A DNA stretch of 64,000 nucleotides from Serripes groenlandicus (taxonomy: Eukaryota > Mollusca > Bivalvia > Cardiida > Cardiidae): the NCBI GenBank assembly GCA_031761405.1, contig JASEVX010000033.1:1543918-1607917 (forward strand), read 5' to 3'. Numbering within the stretch: the first letter of the stretch is position 1; every line of letters begins with the position of its first letter. The notes beneath the pieces were generated by a model that saw nothing but the letters and a program-made list of their open reading frames with translations, did no database searches and was not told the DNA's origin. Positions 42,901-56,900 of this stretch are shown here, one piece after another. A program made the position numbers and the translations under genes.

Positions 42901-45900
42901 TTTATTAGTGTTCGTAAACAACCACAATTGTAATATGTTCAAATCATCTAGATTTGTTTCTTTCTAATAATAAGCCGCCCTCCCATGTGATTTCAGAAAA
43001 GCTATTAAAAATAGAAGTCGCGGGCTTCTGCCCGGCGACTAATAAAGCTAGGAGGTTGACGGGTGAATGTATTGCCTTTTCCACGTATAGAGACTTTCTG
43101 AGGCCTCTGCAGCAGACGACTCGAGAAAAAAATTGTAACAAAAGAAGAAATTCCTTCTTTTGTCACAATGTTTTCAACTTTTTTACCATAAATAAATTTT
43201 CCCATATAGTTTCCAGAATTTTATCAATATATTCTTAAGTTCCCACATATACGTGATAAACGACTAGACACTTTCTGAAGCCTGCTGACTTTAGAAAACA
43301 TTGTGACAAAAGAAGAATTTTCTAAAAAAGAGCAATTTCTCCTTTAACCACAATGTTTTCAGTAAATATACCCTCATTTAAAGGGATTTTCTATATTTTT
43401 GACCACATGTTTCCAAAGTTATCTGCTGCAGATTTATTGTATGTGGGAAAGGGTTAAAGTCGTCTGCTGCAGAATTGCTGTATGTGGAAAAGATTTAATG
43501 GAATATTGTCTCTCCTACTTTCATTGGAAGCCGCCAGTAGGCGTGCTTTGAAATTTAGCACAAGGAGATTTTTAGACCTGCCAGTGTACGTACCACATAT
43601 CGGGATTTCTCTTTGGCCTTACTAAGTGTATTAATTCAAAGGTAAATGACTTTTAAAACATCCCTTTTAAACTTTATAAACATGTGTGAGTTTTACAAGT
43701 TTAAAACAAGATGTGTTTGTGGAACACTGATGCCCCCCCGAATGGCAACATCTAGGTCAAAGGTCAAGGTCGCAAGGTCAAACATTTTAGTACTGACAGA
43801 AAGGTCATGTCACAAGGAATACACATGTGAAATATGGTAACGTACCTGTTATGGTTCAAAAGAAGTGGTCAAGGTTAAAGTTTTTTTTGACATACAGACA
43901 GGCCAAAAACTAGATGCCCACCGAATCTGTGATTCCAGGGGTATAAAAAGACAAAGGCCGGTATATTAATCCATCATTTTTAGTTCAGAGCGAAATTCAT
44001 ACTGTATCTAGTCTAAACAATAAAATAGAGAACCATTCTACTAAATTGGTAACCAGCCTTATACGCTTTATTGTTTCAATAGTTTTCAAACCGGGTTCAA
44101 ATGCCCGTTAAATGTAGTCTGGTTCCTTTCAACCTATATATTACGCAGTTATAAGAGGAAGAACTCAAGGAGAAGCTATATCTCGCCGTTATTACGTCAC
44201 TGTGTTGTATAAACACTTATGCTTATCCTTTATATATTATGGTTATCTGCTCTTTTCCTTATATGGTTAATTCGCTTTTCTATGTGATGTAATTGCTTGA
44301 ACCGGGAACGAAAAAAGGACGTTTGCTCGTTCGACATTTTGATAAAACAATAAGAAAGACTTTAGTGGTGTTTTTGCAATATACTTGTGTTGTAAATTTC
44401 TAAAAACTTTACCTTTCATATTTTTATACCCATTCAATGTTTTGGGTCTTGATATCTCCACAGGAAACTCTCTCCAATAACAATTTAAATTAACACTGAA
44501 TCAGGTTATGACCAAATATGTATTGCCTTATCATTATGGCAAAAGGTGAAATTGTTCATAATGAGTTTAATTTTCTCCATTAACGGTTTTAACCCTTTCC
44601 CACATACAAGTATATTCCCTTAATGTGCCTCTGCAACAACCGACTTTTGAAATCATTGTGGCAAAAGGTGAAATTGCTCATAATAAGCTTAATTTTCTCC
44701 ATTTACGGTTTTAACCCTTTCCCACATACTAATATATACCCTTTCTGAGCCTCTGCAGCAGATGACTTTTGAAATCATAATGGCAAAAGGAGAAATTGCT
44801 CACAATGAGATTAATTTTTCCATTTACAACCCTTTGCCACATACGAGTATATACCCTTTATGAGCCTCTGCTACAGCCGAATGAAATCATTGTGGCAATT
44901 TAAGGTGAAACTGCTCATAATGAGGTTAATTTTCTACATTTACGGTTTAAACCATTTCCCACATACCAGTATATACCATTTCTGAGCCTCTGAAGCAGAC
45001 GACTTTTGAAATCATTGTGGCAAAAGGCGAAATTGCTCATAATGAGTAATTGCCCTATTTGCCACAAAAAATTCAACTCTTTTCAATTATCTTACTATCA
45101 TTTATAGAGATTATCTATGTTTTGTACTTGATGATTTCAAAGTCTGTCAGGTTAAACATTATTGAAATCATTGTGGCAAAAGGAGAAATTGCCAATAATG
45201 AGTAATCGTGATTTGCATTTACCACAATAACTTTGAACACTTTTCGACTTGTCATAACAGGGCTTGTGATCAATACAGAATAGTTGATTATCTTTGGTAC
45301 GAATTGAAATTTATCATAACCTCTTGTCCATTTATCTTTAGTATTAGTCTTATATGTCACTTTTCATGATCAGTTTAACTCTATTCATCTCATTCACTTA
45401 ATACATAGACCCTGCCAGGTTAAATATCCTACATAATACTTAAATCTTCAAATACCGATATCTGCATTACTAACTACAGATTAAATTTGTCTAATGTTTG
45501 TCGATTTAAATGTAGTTTTTTCTTTTATATCTTCATGTGCAACGAAATATTGCGGCTTCTTTTTGATGCTTTGCGTCAAACATTCGTCTTGTACAAAGTC
45601 ATAGTCTGTAATGCAGTACATATAGGTAATGATGGTAGTTCCTTAACCCTTTCCCTCATACGACAATTCTGCAGCAGACGACTTTGAACGTATTTTGTCA
45701 AAACATAGAAATTCTCTATAATTGAATGGATAACCTATGACGAAAAGTGGAAAACATTGTGGCAAAAGGAGAAATTACTTGTTTTGAGCAATTTCTTCTT
45801 TTGTCACTATGTTTTCAAAAAGCCGTCTGCTGCAGAGGCGTCAGAAAGCATCTATATGAGGGAAAGGGTTACTGGTGGAAATTACAATCATAGGATATTA

Positions 45901-48900
45901 TTGGTTTGCAAATATAGTTAACTTCTGCTACTGGACAGAGCGGATGCCCTAAATGGCTGGCTATTTTAACCCTTTCCTGCTTGCAGACGCAATAGCAGCA
46001 GACGACCTTTGAAAACATTGTGGCCAAAGGTGAAATTGCTCATGATGAGCAATTTCTCCTTTGGCCACAATGTTTTTTAACTTTATTTAACAATTAAGCT
46101 AACAAATTAAGTTATCTTTTATGGAGACTTTTCAGGTTTTTGTCACTATGTTTTCAAAGTCGTCTGCTGCAGATTTGTTGTATGTATACAGTAAAGGGTT
46201 AAGCATTCTGTAAATGAGCAAAACCAAAAATAGGTAACACATACCTCTGGTAACGTTGTTATTAAAGTATCCTCCAGCCTCCATCTGTATAGAACATTGG
46301 TCCCACCATCTATCTCGGCTGTCCACTTACTGGTAGAATAGCCTCTGCAAAAAAAAACGGGTCATGATTGGCAAAGAGGGGGGGGGGGGGGGACTTGTTT
46401 CATCAGCAAACAGTAAAGACTCTGGTAAGTCTATGCATGCACAAACTGTGCACATACAAATTGTAGTCTAGATTATGTGAACCCAAAGCCAGAAATGCAA
46501 GGGGATCCTTTCCTTACTTATTAACTTTGAAAACTAAAGTACAGTTCTTGTCATGTTGAAAGTGGTGAAATGAGAAATTGCTCATCATGACCCAATCTCC
46601 TTTTGCCACAATTTTTTTTTTTTAAAAGTCATTCTACTGTTACTGCACCAAAATATGTCTGCAGGTTAAAAATATACTGCTGCAACCCTGTAGTAGCATC
46701 AAGTAATGGCTGCAACAATTAGCTATGTTGGGAAACGTGGCAGAATGTGAGCAAATGTGGATTATCATGGCTTAACTCTTTCCCTCATACGACAATTCTG
46801 CAGCAGACGACTCTGAACGTATTTTGTCAAAATATAGAAAATCTCCATAATTGACTGGATAACCTATGACAAAAAGTGGAAAACATTGTGGCAAAAAGGA
46901 GAAATTGCACGTTTTGTGCAATTTCTTCTTTTGTCACTATGTTTCCAAAACGCCGTCTGCTTTAACCCTTTCCCTCATACGACAATTCTGCAGCAGACGA
47001 CTTTGAACGTATTTTGTCAAAATATAGAAAATCTCCATAATTGACTGGATAACCTATGACAAAAAGTGGAAAACATTGTGGCAAAAAGGAGAAATTGCAC
47101 GTTTTGTGCAATTTCTTCTTTTGTCACTATGTTTTCAAAACGCCGTCTGCTGCAGAGGCGTCAGAAAGCGTCTATATGAGGGAAAGGCTGAAACATCAGC
47201 GAATTGAACTGTTTTTTTTTTTTTTAGATGTTCAATATTTGCCACAATAAATTCAACAATGACTAGAGATTGCTTTTTTGAAAAAGCGCTTGTCTCCCCA
47301 TTTGTGTGGTCGTAGGGGAGGAAAAGAAATGATGGAGATGAATAGTTTTGGACTGGAGATGAAGCAACAGTGACAATCCTCAGTTATTGAGCGGAAACCA
47401 TTTTTCAGCTGAGGGTTACCATGACCTTGGTCTTTGACCTAGTGACCTCAAAATCAATAGGGGTCGTTTGCTGCTGGTGACCAACCTGCACACCAAGTAT
47501 GAAGTTGCTGGGGCCAAGCAATCTTCAGTTATTGAGCGGAAACCATTTTTCAGCCAAAGGTCACCTTGACCTTTGACCTACTGACATCAAAATCAATAGG
47601 GGTCATCTACAGGTTAGGACCAAGATGCACACCAAGTATGAAGTTCCTGGGTATAAGCGTTCTTGAGTTATTGAGTAAAACACATTTTTCAGCTGAAGGT
47701 TACCGTGACCTTCGACATTTGACCTTGTGACCTCAAAATCAAACAAATTCAATAAAGGTCATTTACTGGTTAGGACCAACCTGCACACCAGGTATAAAGT
47801 TCCTCAACATAAGCATTCTTTAGTTATTGAGAGGAAACCATTTTTCAGCTGAAGGTTACCATGACCTTGACCTTTAAGCTAGTGACCTCAAAATCAATAG
47901 GGGTCATCTACTAGTGATGACCAACCTGCACACCAAGTATTAACTTCCATGGCCAAAGCATTCTACAGTTATTAAGCAAAAACAATGTTTCAGCTCATTG
48001 TCACTGTGACCTTTCAGCTCAAGGTCACTGTGACCTTGACTTTGACCTCAAAACTAATAGGGTCTTCTACTGGGCATGGCCAACCTGCATACCAAGTATG
48101 GAGTTTCTCGGCCCAAGCGTTCTTCAGTTATTGAGCGGAAACCATTTTTTACCTCACAAGGTCACCATGACCTTGACCTTTGACCTTCTGACATCAAAAT
48201 CAATAGGAGTCATCTACTGGTCATGACCAACCTGCATACCATGTATGAAGATCCTATGCCCAAGCGTTCTTCAGTTATTGAGCGGAAACAAGTGTGACGG
48301 ATGTGACCTTGACCACTGTGACCTTGACCTTTGACCTAGTGACCTTAAAATTAATAGGAGTCATTTGCTGGTGGTGACCAACCTGCACATCAAGTATGAA
48401 GTTCCTGGGCCCAAGCAAACACTATTTATCAGCTCATTGTCACTGTGACCTTTCAAGCTCATGGTCACTGTGACCTTGACTTTAGACGTACTGACCTCAA
48501 AATCAATAGGGCTCTTGTACTAGGCATGGCCAACATGCATACCAAGTATGGAGTTCCTCAGCCAAAGCGTTCTTCAGTTATTGAGCGGAAACCATATTTT
48601 ACCTCACAAGGTCACCATGACCTTGACCTTTGACCTTCTGTTATCAAAATCAATAAGGGTCAGCTACTGGTCATGACCAACCTGCATACCAAGTATGAAG
48701 TTCCTACGCCTAAGCGTTCTTCAGTTATTGAGCGGAAACAAGTGTGACAGACGAAGGACGGAAGGACGGAAGGACGGAAGGACGGATGGAACAGGCAAAA
48801 ACAATATGTCACCCCCATGTAATGGGGGAGACATAAAAAACAATGTGGCAAGACCGTAATACAACCTGGAAACAATGTAGCAGAAACATAAGCCCTCCTA

Positions 48901-51900
48901 GACCCTTTGAGTTCTGATGTAATTATCTCTTCTGGCAGTTAAATCAATAGTAATTTGGTTTTGCTGGCCAGCAAGAGTATGTCGGGGTTCAACTGAATGT
49001 GGTTGCATAATTATGATGGCCGCAATGTGACACAGAGGGTCTACAAAGAAGCGAAAGGGTGCAAATGTGGTGAAAAATGTGACACACAGCAAAAATGTGC
49101 GGGAGTCAGAAACAGGGTACATGCTAAATACTTTTAAAAATATTGATGGAAAAGAGAAAATAGCTCATATTGAGAAATTTCTCCTTTTTCAACAACAGTT
49201 CAATTCGGTATTTCCACATTATAAAATTTTGACCTGCCTACATTTTCAAAGCAGACTATTTGCCATATCAGGCTTTCCTTTTTTCATATACTCGGAATCT
49301 GCAGCAAACATCTGGGGAGAATATGGAAAAATCCTCTTTAAAATTAACCCATGCCCACATACACTATAACTGCAGCAGACGACTTTGAAAACATAAAACC
49401 AAAAATTTGTGAGCTCTTTATAAATGAAAGAACAACATAGTGGCTAAACAGGATAAATTGCTCGTTTTGAGCAATTTCACCTTTTGTCAGAACATTTTCA
49501 CAAGTCGTCTGCTGCAGAGGCATCAGAAAGCGGACATAATTATGTGGAAAAGAGTAAAGAATTATCATTTTCTTATTGTGCCACGATGTTTTAGAAGGTC
49601 ATTACTGCTGCAAACGCCTCTGCAGGTTGTCAATAGCTTTAAAATGAGTCTAGACCATCTCCACATAATTAGAAAATATTGGTACTAGCAAACCCATAAA
49701 CCAGTTTGTTAATTCTTATCAGGTTTTATTAAGTCTAAGGTTTTATTTAGTGAGAAAATAAATGAGATCAATTTGACTGGTGTCTCATCACAACAGATTT
49801 ATTTCCTGGCACAGAATCCCTTGGTCTGTCAATCCTTTCCTTCAAACGACAATTCTGCAGCAGACGACTTAGAACATATTTTGTCAAAACATAAAATATT
49901 TGAATGAATAACCTATGACTAAAAGTAGAAAACAATGTGGCAAAAGGAGAAATTGCTCATCTTGAGCAATTTCTTCTTTTGTAACTATGTTTTCAAAAAG
50001 CCGTTTCTCGTTTTGACACAATTGTTTCCACTTTAAGTCATAGGTTATCCACTCAATTATAGAGATTTTCTATTTTTTGACAAAATATGTTGAAAGTCGT
50101 CTGCTGCAGAATTGTCGTATAATCAAAACTTTTCCCCACATACCACAAATCTCTAAAAAATAAAAGTTAACTGAAGACAGCTAAAAACAGAGTAGCTCAT
50201 TATGAGCAATTACTCCTTTTACCACAATGTTTCAATAGTTTTCAAAAGTCTGCTGCAGATACCTCAAAGTGCGTCTGCATGTGGGAAAGGGTTAAATCAG
50301 AGTATAACTTACTCAACATCACTGACTCTGACAACTGAAGGTCCATGTAGACTGATGTTTCTGATTGGTTCCTGGACCATCACATAAGAGGTCATAACTT
50401 CTATGGTGGTTCCCTGCCCGCCAACCAGAATGGCTTCCACTTCCTGTAGTCCAGTACCTTCAAAGGTGTGAGCCCAGCTAAAATTGTAAAGGACATGAAA
50501 ATACAACAATTACTTAAGAATAGCCAAATAATTCAGGTTTTCATGATATAGGTGATGAAATTAATCCAAAAAAATCCAAGGCTTCCACTGTATCTCAGCT
50601 AATGTCAAATGTAATTTTGTTAGAAAAGGTCCAGTCTAAAATAACTTCCTCGAAAGTTTGACACCCACCTTTACACTGAACAACCTCAATAAACAACATT
50701 CCCATTTTATATATTAACCAGGTTTCAAGTTAGTTTTGGGAAAGTTCCATTGCAAGGATAGTTTCTTTTTTCATTCAGTTTGGGTATAACGCTTTCCAAT
50801 TGACATACAACAAATAAGCGACAGATGATGATGACTTCTAATTTGTTATTTAATTTCTACAAAATTATTTGAAAATCAGCCTGATACTTTCGGGTAGAAG
50901 GTTTTTTAAGTTTTCACTATAGCCATATAAGGCGAAATAGCCCCGCCCTCTGGTGGCCATTTTTTCCGACCAATCAACATGGCTTGAAGGAATCTGATAG
51001 AGGGTCTCCCTAGGAACATTTCCACAAAATTATTTGAAAATTGGCCAAACACTTTTAAAGGAGAAGATTTTTTAAGTTTTCACTATAGCCATATAAGGCA
51101 AAATAGCCCCGCCCCCTTGCGGCCATGTTTTTCGACCAATCAACTTAGCTTGTAGGAATCTGATAAATGGGTCACCCAAGGAACATTTCTACAAAATTAT
51201 TTGAAAATCGGCCTGACATTTTCAGAGTAGAAGATTTTTTAAGTTTTCACTATAGCCATATAAGGCAAAATAGCCCCGCCCTCTGGCGGCCATGTTTTTC
51301 AACCAATCAACATGGCTTGAAGGAATCTGATAGAGGGTCTCCCAAGGAACAGTTCTACAAAACAAAAAAAAATGAAAATTGGCAAAACACTTTCGGAGGA
51401 GAATTTTTTTTAAGTTTTCACTATAGGCATATAAGGCAAAATACCTGGCGGCCATGTTTTTCGAACCAATCAAAATTTCTTGAAGGAATCTGATAGAGGG
51501 TCGGTCACCCAAGGAACATTGCTACAACATTATTTGAAAATCGACTTGACACTTTCGGAAAAGAAGATTTTTTAAGTTTTCACTATTTTTATCTTTCGGT
51601 TGCCATGGAAATCAGAATTCTGGATGGATCAAAAGAAATTGAAAGAATTTAGGAGAGGACATTGAGAGGATGCTTCCTATGAAGTTTCAACCAAATTGGC
51701 CTAGCGGTTAGGGAGGAGATGTCGTTTAAAGGAAAAAGTTAACGCACGCATGCTCGATGGACAATTCGCCATGACATAAGCTCGGCCAGTGGAGCTAAAA
51801 ATGGCTGTAAACAGCTTATACATGGTTGCAATCCTGTCTTTATTTGTACAACTTTGTGATAGGACTACTAGTTTATCATGGACACCAAACATTGCAACTC

Positions 51901-53952
51901 CAACTCTTGTGGATTAAAAGGAGAAAATATTTTAAATGTTTAATATATATTTCTATGGAAAGTCTACTCGAGGGTCATCATTTGTTCAAATATAGCAGAA
52001 AACCACTTTTTATAACTAAATTTTCAATATGAACGATCCAGCTCTAGTGGTGCCAGAGAAGAATATTTCTAAATGTAATTACATGTACTGCTGCACATTT
52101 TAACAGCTTTTTCAAAATCTGAATTCAAGGAAACTTCCTTTCAAAATCTATAACAATCTGTCAAACAGTTCATGAAAAGTAGTCATTTGATTAACCCTTT
52201 CCCTCATATGACATTTCTGCAGCATAGGACATTGAACATATTTTGTAAACAAGAGGGCCATGATGGCCCTTGAATCGCTCACCTGATTTTTTTTTTTTTT
52301 TTCAATTTAGCTATATAAGCCTCGCCCCCTGGCAGCCATAGTTTCCGACCAATCAACTTGGCTTGAAGGAATCTGATAGAGGGTCACCCTAGGAACATTT
52401 CTACAAAATTATTTGAAAATCGGCCAGATACTTTTGGAGGAGAAGATTTTTTAAGTTTTCACTATAGCCATATAATGCAAAATAGCCCTGCCTACTGGCG
52501 GCCATGTTTTTTGACCAATCAACATGGCTTGAAGGAATCTGAAAGTGGGTCATCCAAGGAACATTTCTACAAAATTATTTGAAAATCGGGCCGACACTTT
52601 TGGAGAAGAAGATTTTTTAAGTTTGCACTATATCCCGCCCCCCCCCCCCCCCCCCCCCCCTGGCGGCCATGTTTTTCGACCAATCAACATGGCTTGAAGG
52701 AATCTGATAGAGGGTCACCCAAGGAACATTTCTCATTATGAGCAAATTCTCCTTTTGCCACAATGTTTTCAAAAATCATCTGCCCCAGAGATATCAGATA
52801 CCTCTGTATATGCGAAAGGGTTAAACTATTTAACCCTTTCCCTCATATAGACGCTTTCTGACGCCTTTACAGCAGACAGCGTTTGAAAACATAGTGACAA
52901 AAGAAAAAAAATGCTCAAAAAGAGCAATTACCCTTTTGCCAGAATGTTTACCACTTTTTGTCATTGGTTACCCATTCAATTATAGAGATTTTCTATTTTT
53001 TGACAAAATATGTTCAAAGTTGTGTGGTGCAGATTTGTTGTATGAGGGAAAGGGTTAAAAACAGGCAAACAGATACAGCACCATAGAAACAAGAGGCCCA
53101 AGAGGGCCAGTATCGCTCCACGGCCATAAGGCAAAAATCAAATCTCCAAACAGCCCTGCCCCCTAGTGGCCATATTTTTTACCAACCACCATGGCTTAAA
53201 GGAATCTTGTAGAGGTCACCCAAGGAATGTTTCTGCAAAATTATTTGAAAATCGGCCTGACACTTTCGGAGGAGAAGATTTTTTAAGTTTTCACAATAGC
53301 CATATAAGGCAAAATAGCCCCACCCCATGGCGGCCATATTTTTGAACCAATCAACATGGCTTGAAGGAATCTTATAGAGGGTCACCCAAAAAACATTTCT
53401 ACAAAATTATTTGAAAATCTGCTCAACACTTTCGGAGAAGAAGATTTTTTAAATTTTCACTATGGTCATATAGAGCAAAATAGCCCCGCCCTCTGGCGGC
53501 CATATTTTTCGACCAATCAACATGGCTTGTAGGAATCTGATAGAGGGTCACCCAATGAACATTTCTACAAAATTATTTGAAAATCGGCTGAACACTTTCG
53601 GAGAAGAAGATTTTTTAAGTTTTCACTATGGTCATATAAGGCAAAATAGCCCCGCCCTCTGGCGACCATGTTTTTCGACCAATCAACATTTCTTGAAGGA
53701 ATCTAATAAAGGGTCACCCAAGGAACATTTCTACAAAATTATTTGAAAATCGGCCCGACACTTTCAGAGAAGAAGATTTTTTAAGTTTTCACTATTTTTT
53801 TCTTTTGGTTGCCATGGAAACCAGAATTATGGATGGATCAAAAAAAATTGAAGGAATTTAAGAGAGGACATTGAGAGGATGCTTCCTATGAAGTTTCAAC
53901 CAAATTGGCAAAGTGGTTAGTGAGAAGAAGTTGTTTAAAGGAAAAAGTTTAT

Positions 53953-53983
<31 letters not shown>

Positions 53984-56900
53984 CGACGGACAATTCGCCA
54001 TGACATAAGCTCGACTGGCTTTCAGCCAGTGGAGCTAAAAATGGAATTTTCAAATTTTGTCATTTTGCCCCTTTCTGATGCCGCCTGACTGCCATGTTTT
54101 TTGACCAATCAGTATGGCTTGAACAATTTTTATAGAGGGTCACCCAAGGAACATTTCTACCAAATTATATTTGAATCTGACAGGCAGATTCGGAGGAGAA
54201 GATTTTTAAAGTTTGGACATTTTGTCCCCTTTCTGATGCCGCAGCAACCAAAGTTCTCATTGGAATTTTAATCTTTGAACAATTTTGAAAGAGGACCACC
54301 AAAGGAACATTCCTGTGATGTTTTGTGGTAATTGGTCTATTGCCCATACAGATCAAACCCTTTGCAAAATATTTGCAGAATATGTGCAGAATATATTCCT
54401 TTCAAACTACTATTTGCACTCTATTTGCAAATGCTTTGCGGAAAGTAGCTGCAAATACTTTGCAAATATCAATATATCTGGCAAAGGCATTGCAAACGTT
54501 AACTTAGATAACTAAAGTAGCTGCAAATACTGTGCAAATACCAACTCTGTCTGTTTATATATATGGCAAATAGTATGCAAATAGTAACTTATTAATTATA
54601 TAACTGAAGTTTAGCTGCAAATACTTTGCAAGTACTAACTTAGTCTATTAATATTCTTGCAAATACATTGCAAATACTAACTTTGTCTGTAAATATTCTT
54701 GCAAAGGGTATGCAAAGGGTAACTTAGAATTTCAAACAGTGCAAGTAGTTTGCAAACACTAACTTATCCCCTGAATGATATTTTCCAAATACAAAGTTGT
54801 TGGACTTCAAATGAAATTATTACAATAGTTTTATAAATTATTGACTGATTTAACCACTATATATAACCAAAACATGTGTGCAGCTTATATAAAAGTGTGT
54901 ATATAAATTCAGTATAATTTTACATAAACATGATGTTTTCAGTTGAAAATGCAAAAGCCAAAGATATGTTTGGCTAAAACATACATTCTGTAGCAGACGA
55001 CTTCAAACGCATTTTGTCAAAACATAGAAAATCTCCATAATTGAACGGATAACCTGTGACAAAAAGTGGTAAACATTGTGGCAAAAGGAGAAATTGCACT
55101 TTCTTCTTTGTCACTATGTTTTCAAAAAGCTATCTGCTGCAGAGGCGTCAGAAAGCGTCTATATGAGGGAAAGGGATTGTCCCTGAAGTGTTTAGGCCCT
55201 AAATATAATTTATAAAGAAAATTGAATTCTGGTTTTATTGATGCATGAATCATAACAATCTTTTCAGGAATAAATTGACAATCGTAGTTCGAAGTTTGAT
55301 TTACAGGTATTTTTCGATCCTCCTTTCAACATGTGGGTCAGTTTAAAAATAAATGCGATCACATGATTGATTTGCATATTAATGAGATCACATGATCCAA
55401 TCAGGTCAAATATATAACTTCCTGTTGATTTTTCAATCATTTTCCAGTCGCGATTATTTATGAAAATATCGGCACGGAAAGTTAAGAGCATGGTGTTCCG
55501 CATCTGGTAAGTATTTATTTTACGATTCAATACATTTGAAAACTTTAAATCAATAACTTTAATTTGATGTAAGAATAAACAAAATCCGTCCACAAACAAC
55601 GATAGCATGCAAATTTAAAGTTCAAAGGTCACGCTTTTCGAGCATGACTCGGAGGTCAATATACGACGCCATTTTGTCAATATTAAATCGCTGGAGAAAA
55701 TACACTACAAACCCCGAAATCAGCGCTAACACACAGTCTTGATTAATATTTTGATGAATAATCAGATAATTAATATGATTTTATGAAATAAACCCGTTAA
55801 TATTTGTTATTCAGCCATTATACTTAAATCCGTTAAACCCTAAACAAAGGGTCACGATTACGTAAATTTTCAAAATAAGAAAACAATAACATTGGCGAAA
55901 ATATTCGCTTACGTGCGAGTTTCTAAACAGTTTTAGAAATGAAACACATATACTCTTGTCATTGCATTGCACACTTATTTAGATGCTAGTTATTATTTAA
56001 AACGAAGCCAAATTTTTTATTTTGAAATTGCCAAAGGAATTGATTTCGGACAGTCACATTTTCGGATACGGCAAATGTAGCAATGTTGTTGTCATCATAC
56101 ATTTTCGTGATGGACGTGACACATTATAAATATTATGTGTATTTTCAATGATTTGACATTGTATTAACTAATAAGATGAACCCTTTCCCACATGCAAAGA
56201 TATCTACCATAGAACTCATTTTTTGAAAACATTGTGGAAAAGGAGGCTTTTTTCAAAACTTATTCAATAATTATATTTTCTCTTATATTAGACATTTTTT
56301 AATCATTTGACATGATATAAAATTATAACCTTACCCACCCGTAGACACATTTGCAACCGATTTTTAAGACATTGTGGAAAAAGAGGATCTTTCTTCAAAC
56401 TTAATAACTTATTGCAACATCTGCAGCAGATTTTATTTAAAACATTGTGACAAAGGGGGATTTTTTTCTGCAAACCATATTCAATTATAACACTCCTCAA
56501 TAAAGAGATTTTCCTTAATTTGACCAAAATGTTTTCAAAGTCACTGATGCAGATCTGTCACATGTTGCAATGGATTTATTATTAATTGGCTATAATTGCT
56601 ATAGATAAAGTATAACCTGTACTGAATTCTTGGAATGAAAATAAAAGACACACATTTACTTTTTCATTTATTTTCATAATTTTATGAATCATGTACATAT
56701 TTCAGACTTATGACATGATGAATGGTTTATAATGGTATCCAGCCAACACAAGACAATTGATCATACCTGAATCACCGCTGTCCATCCTGTAAAGATGTTC
56801 AATCCCAAAAGAATGTATCAAGAATGACATGAAGATGAAAGATGATGGTGTTATAATTTCAAACATTGAAGCATTGAATGATGATGCCATAAGGTCAAAT

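Noticed and set aside
47400..48300. Repeated 'gaccttgacctttgacc' as nuclear-receptor response elements
   Set aside because: The AGGTCA-like half sites come from the tandem core of a repeat element and occur in all its units, so no regulatory role can be claimed.
55264..55608. 114-codon minus-strand frame within the 3.38 kb insertion
   Set aside because: Its low-complexity, AT-driven composition and lack of any motif make it likely chance.
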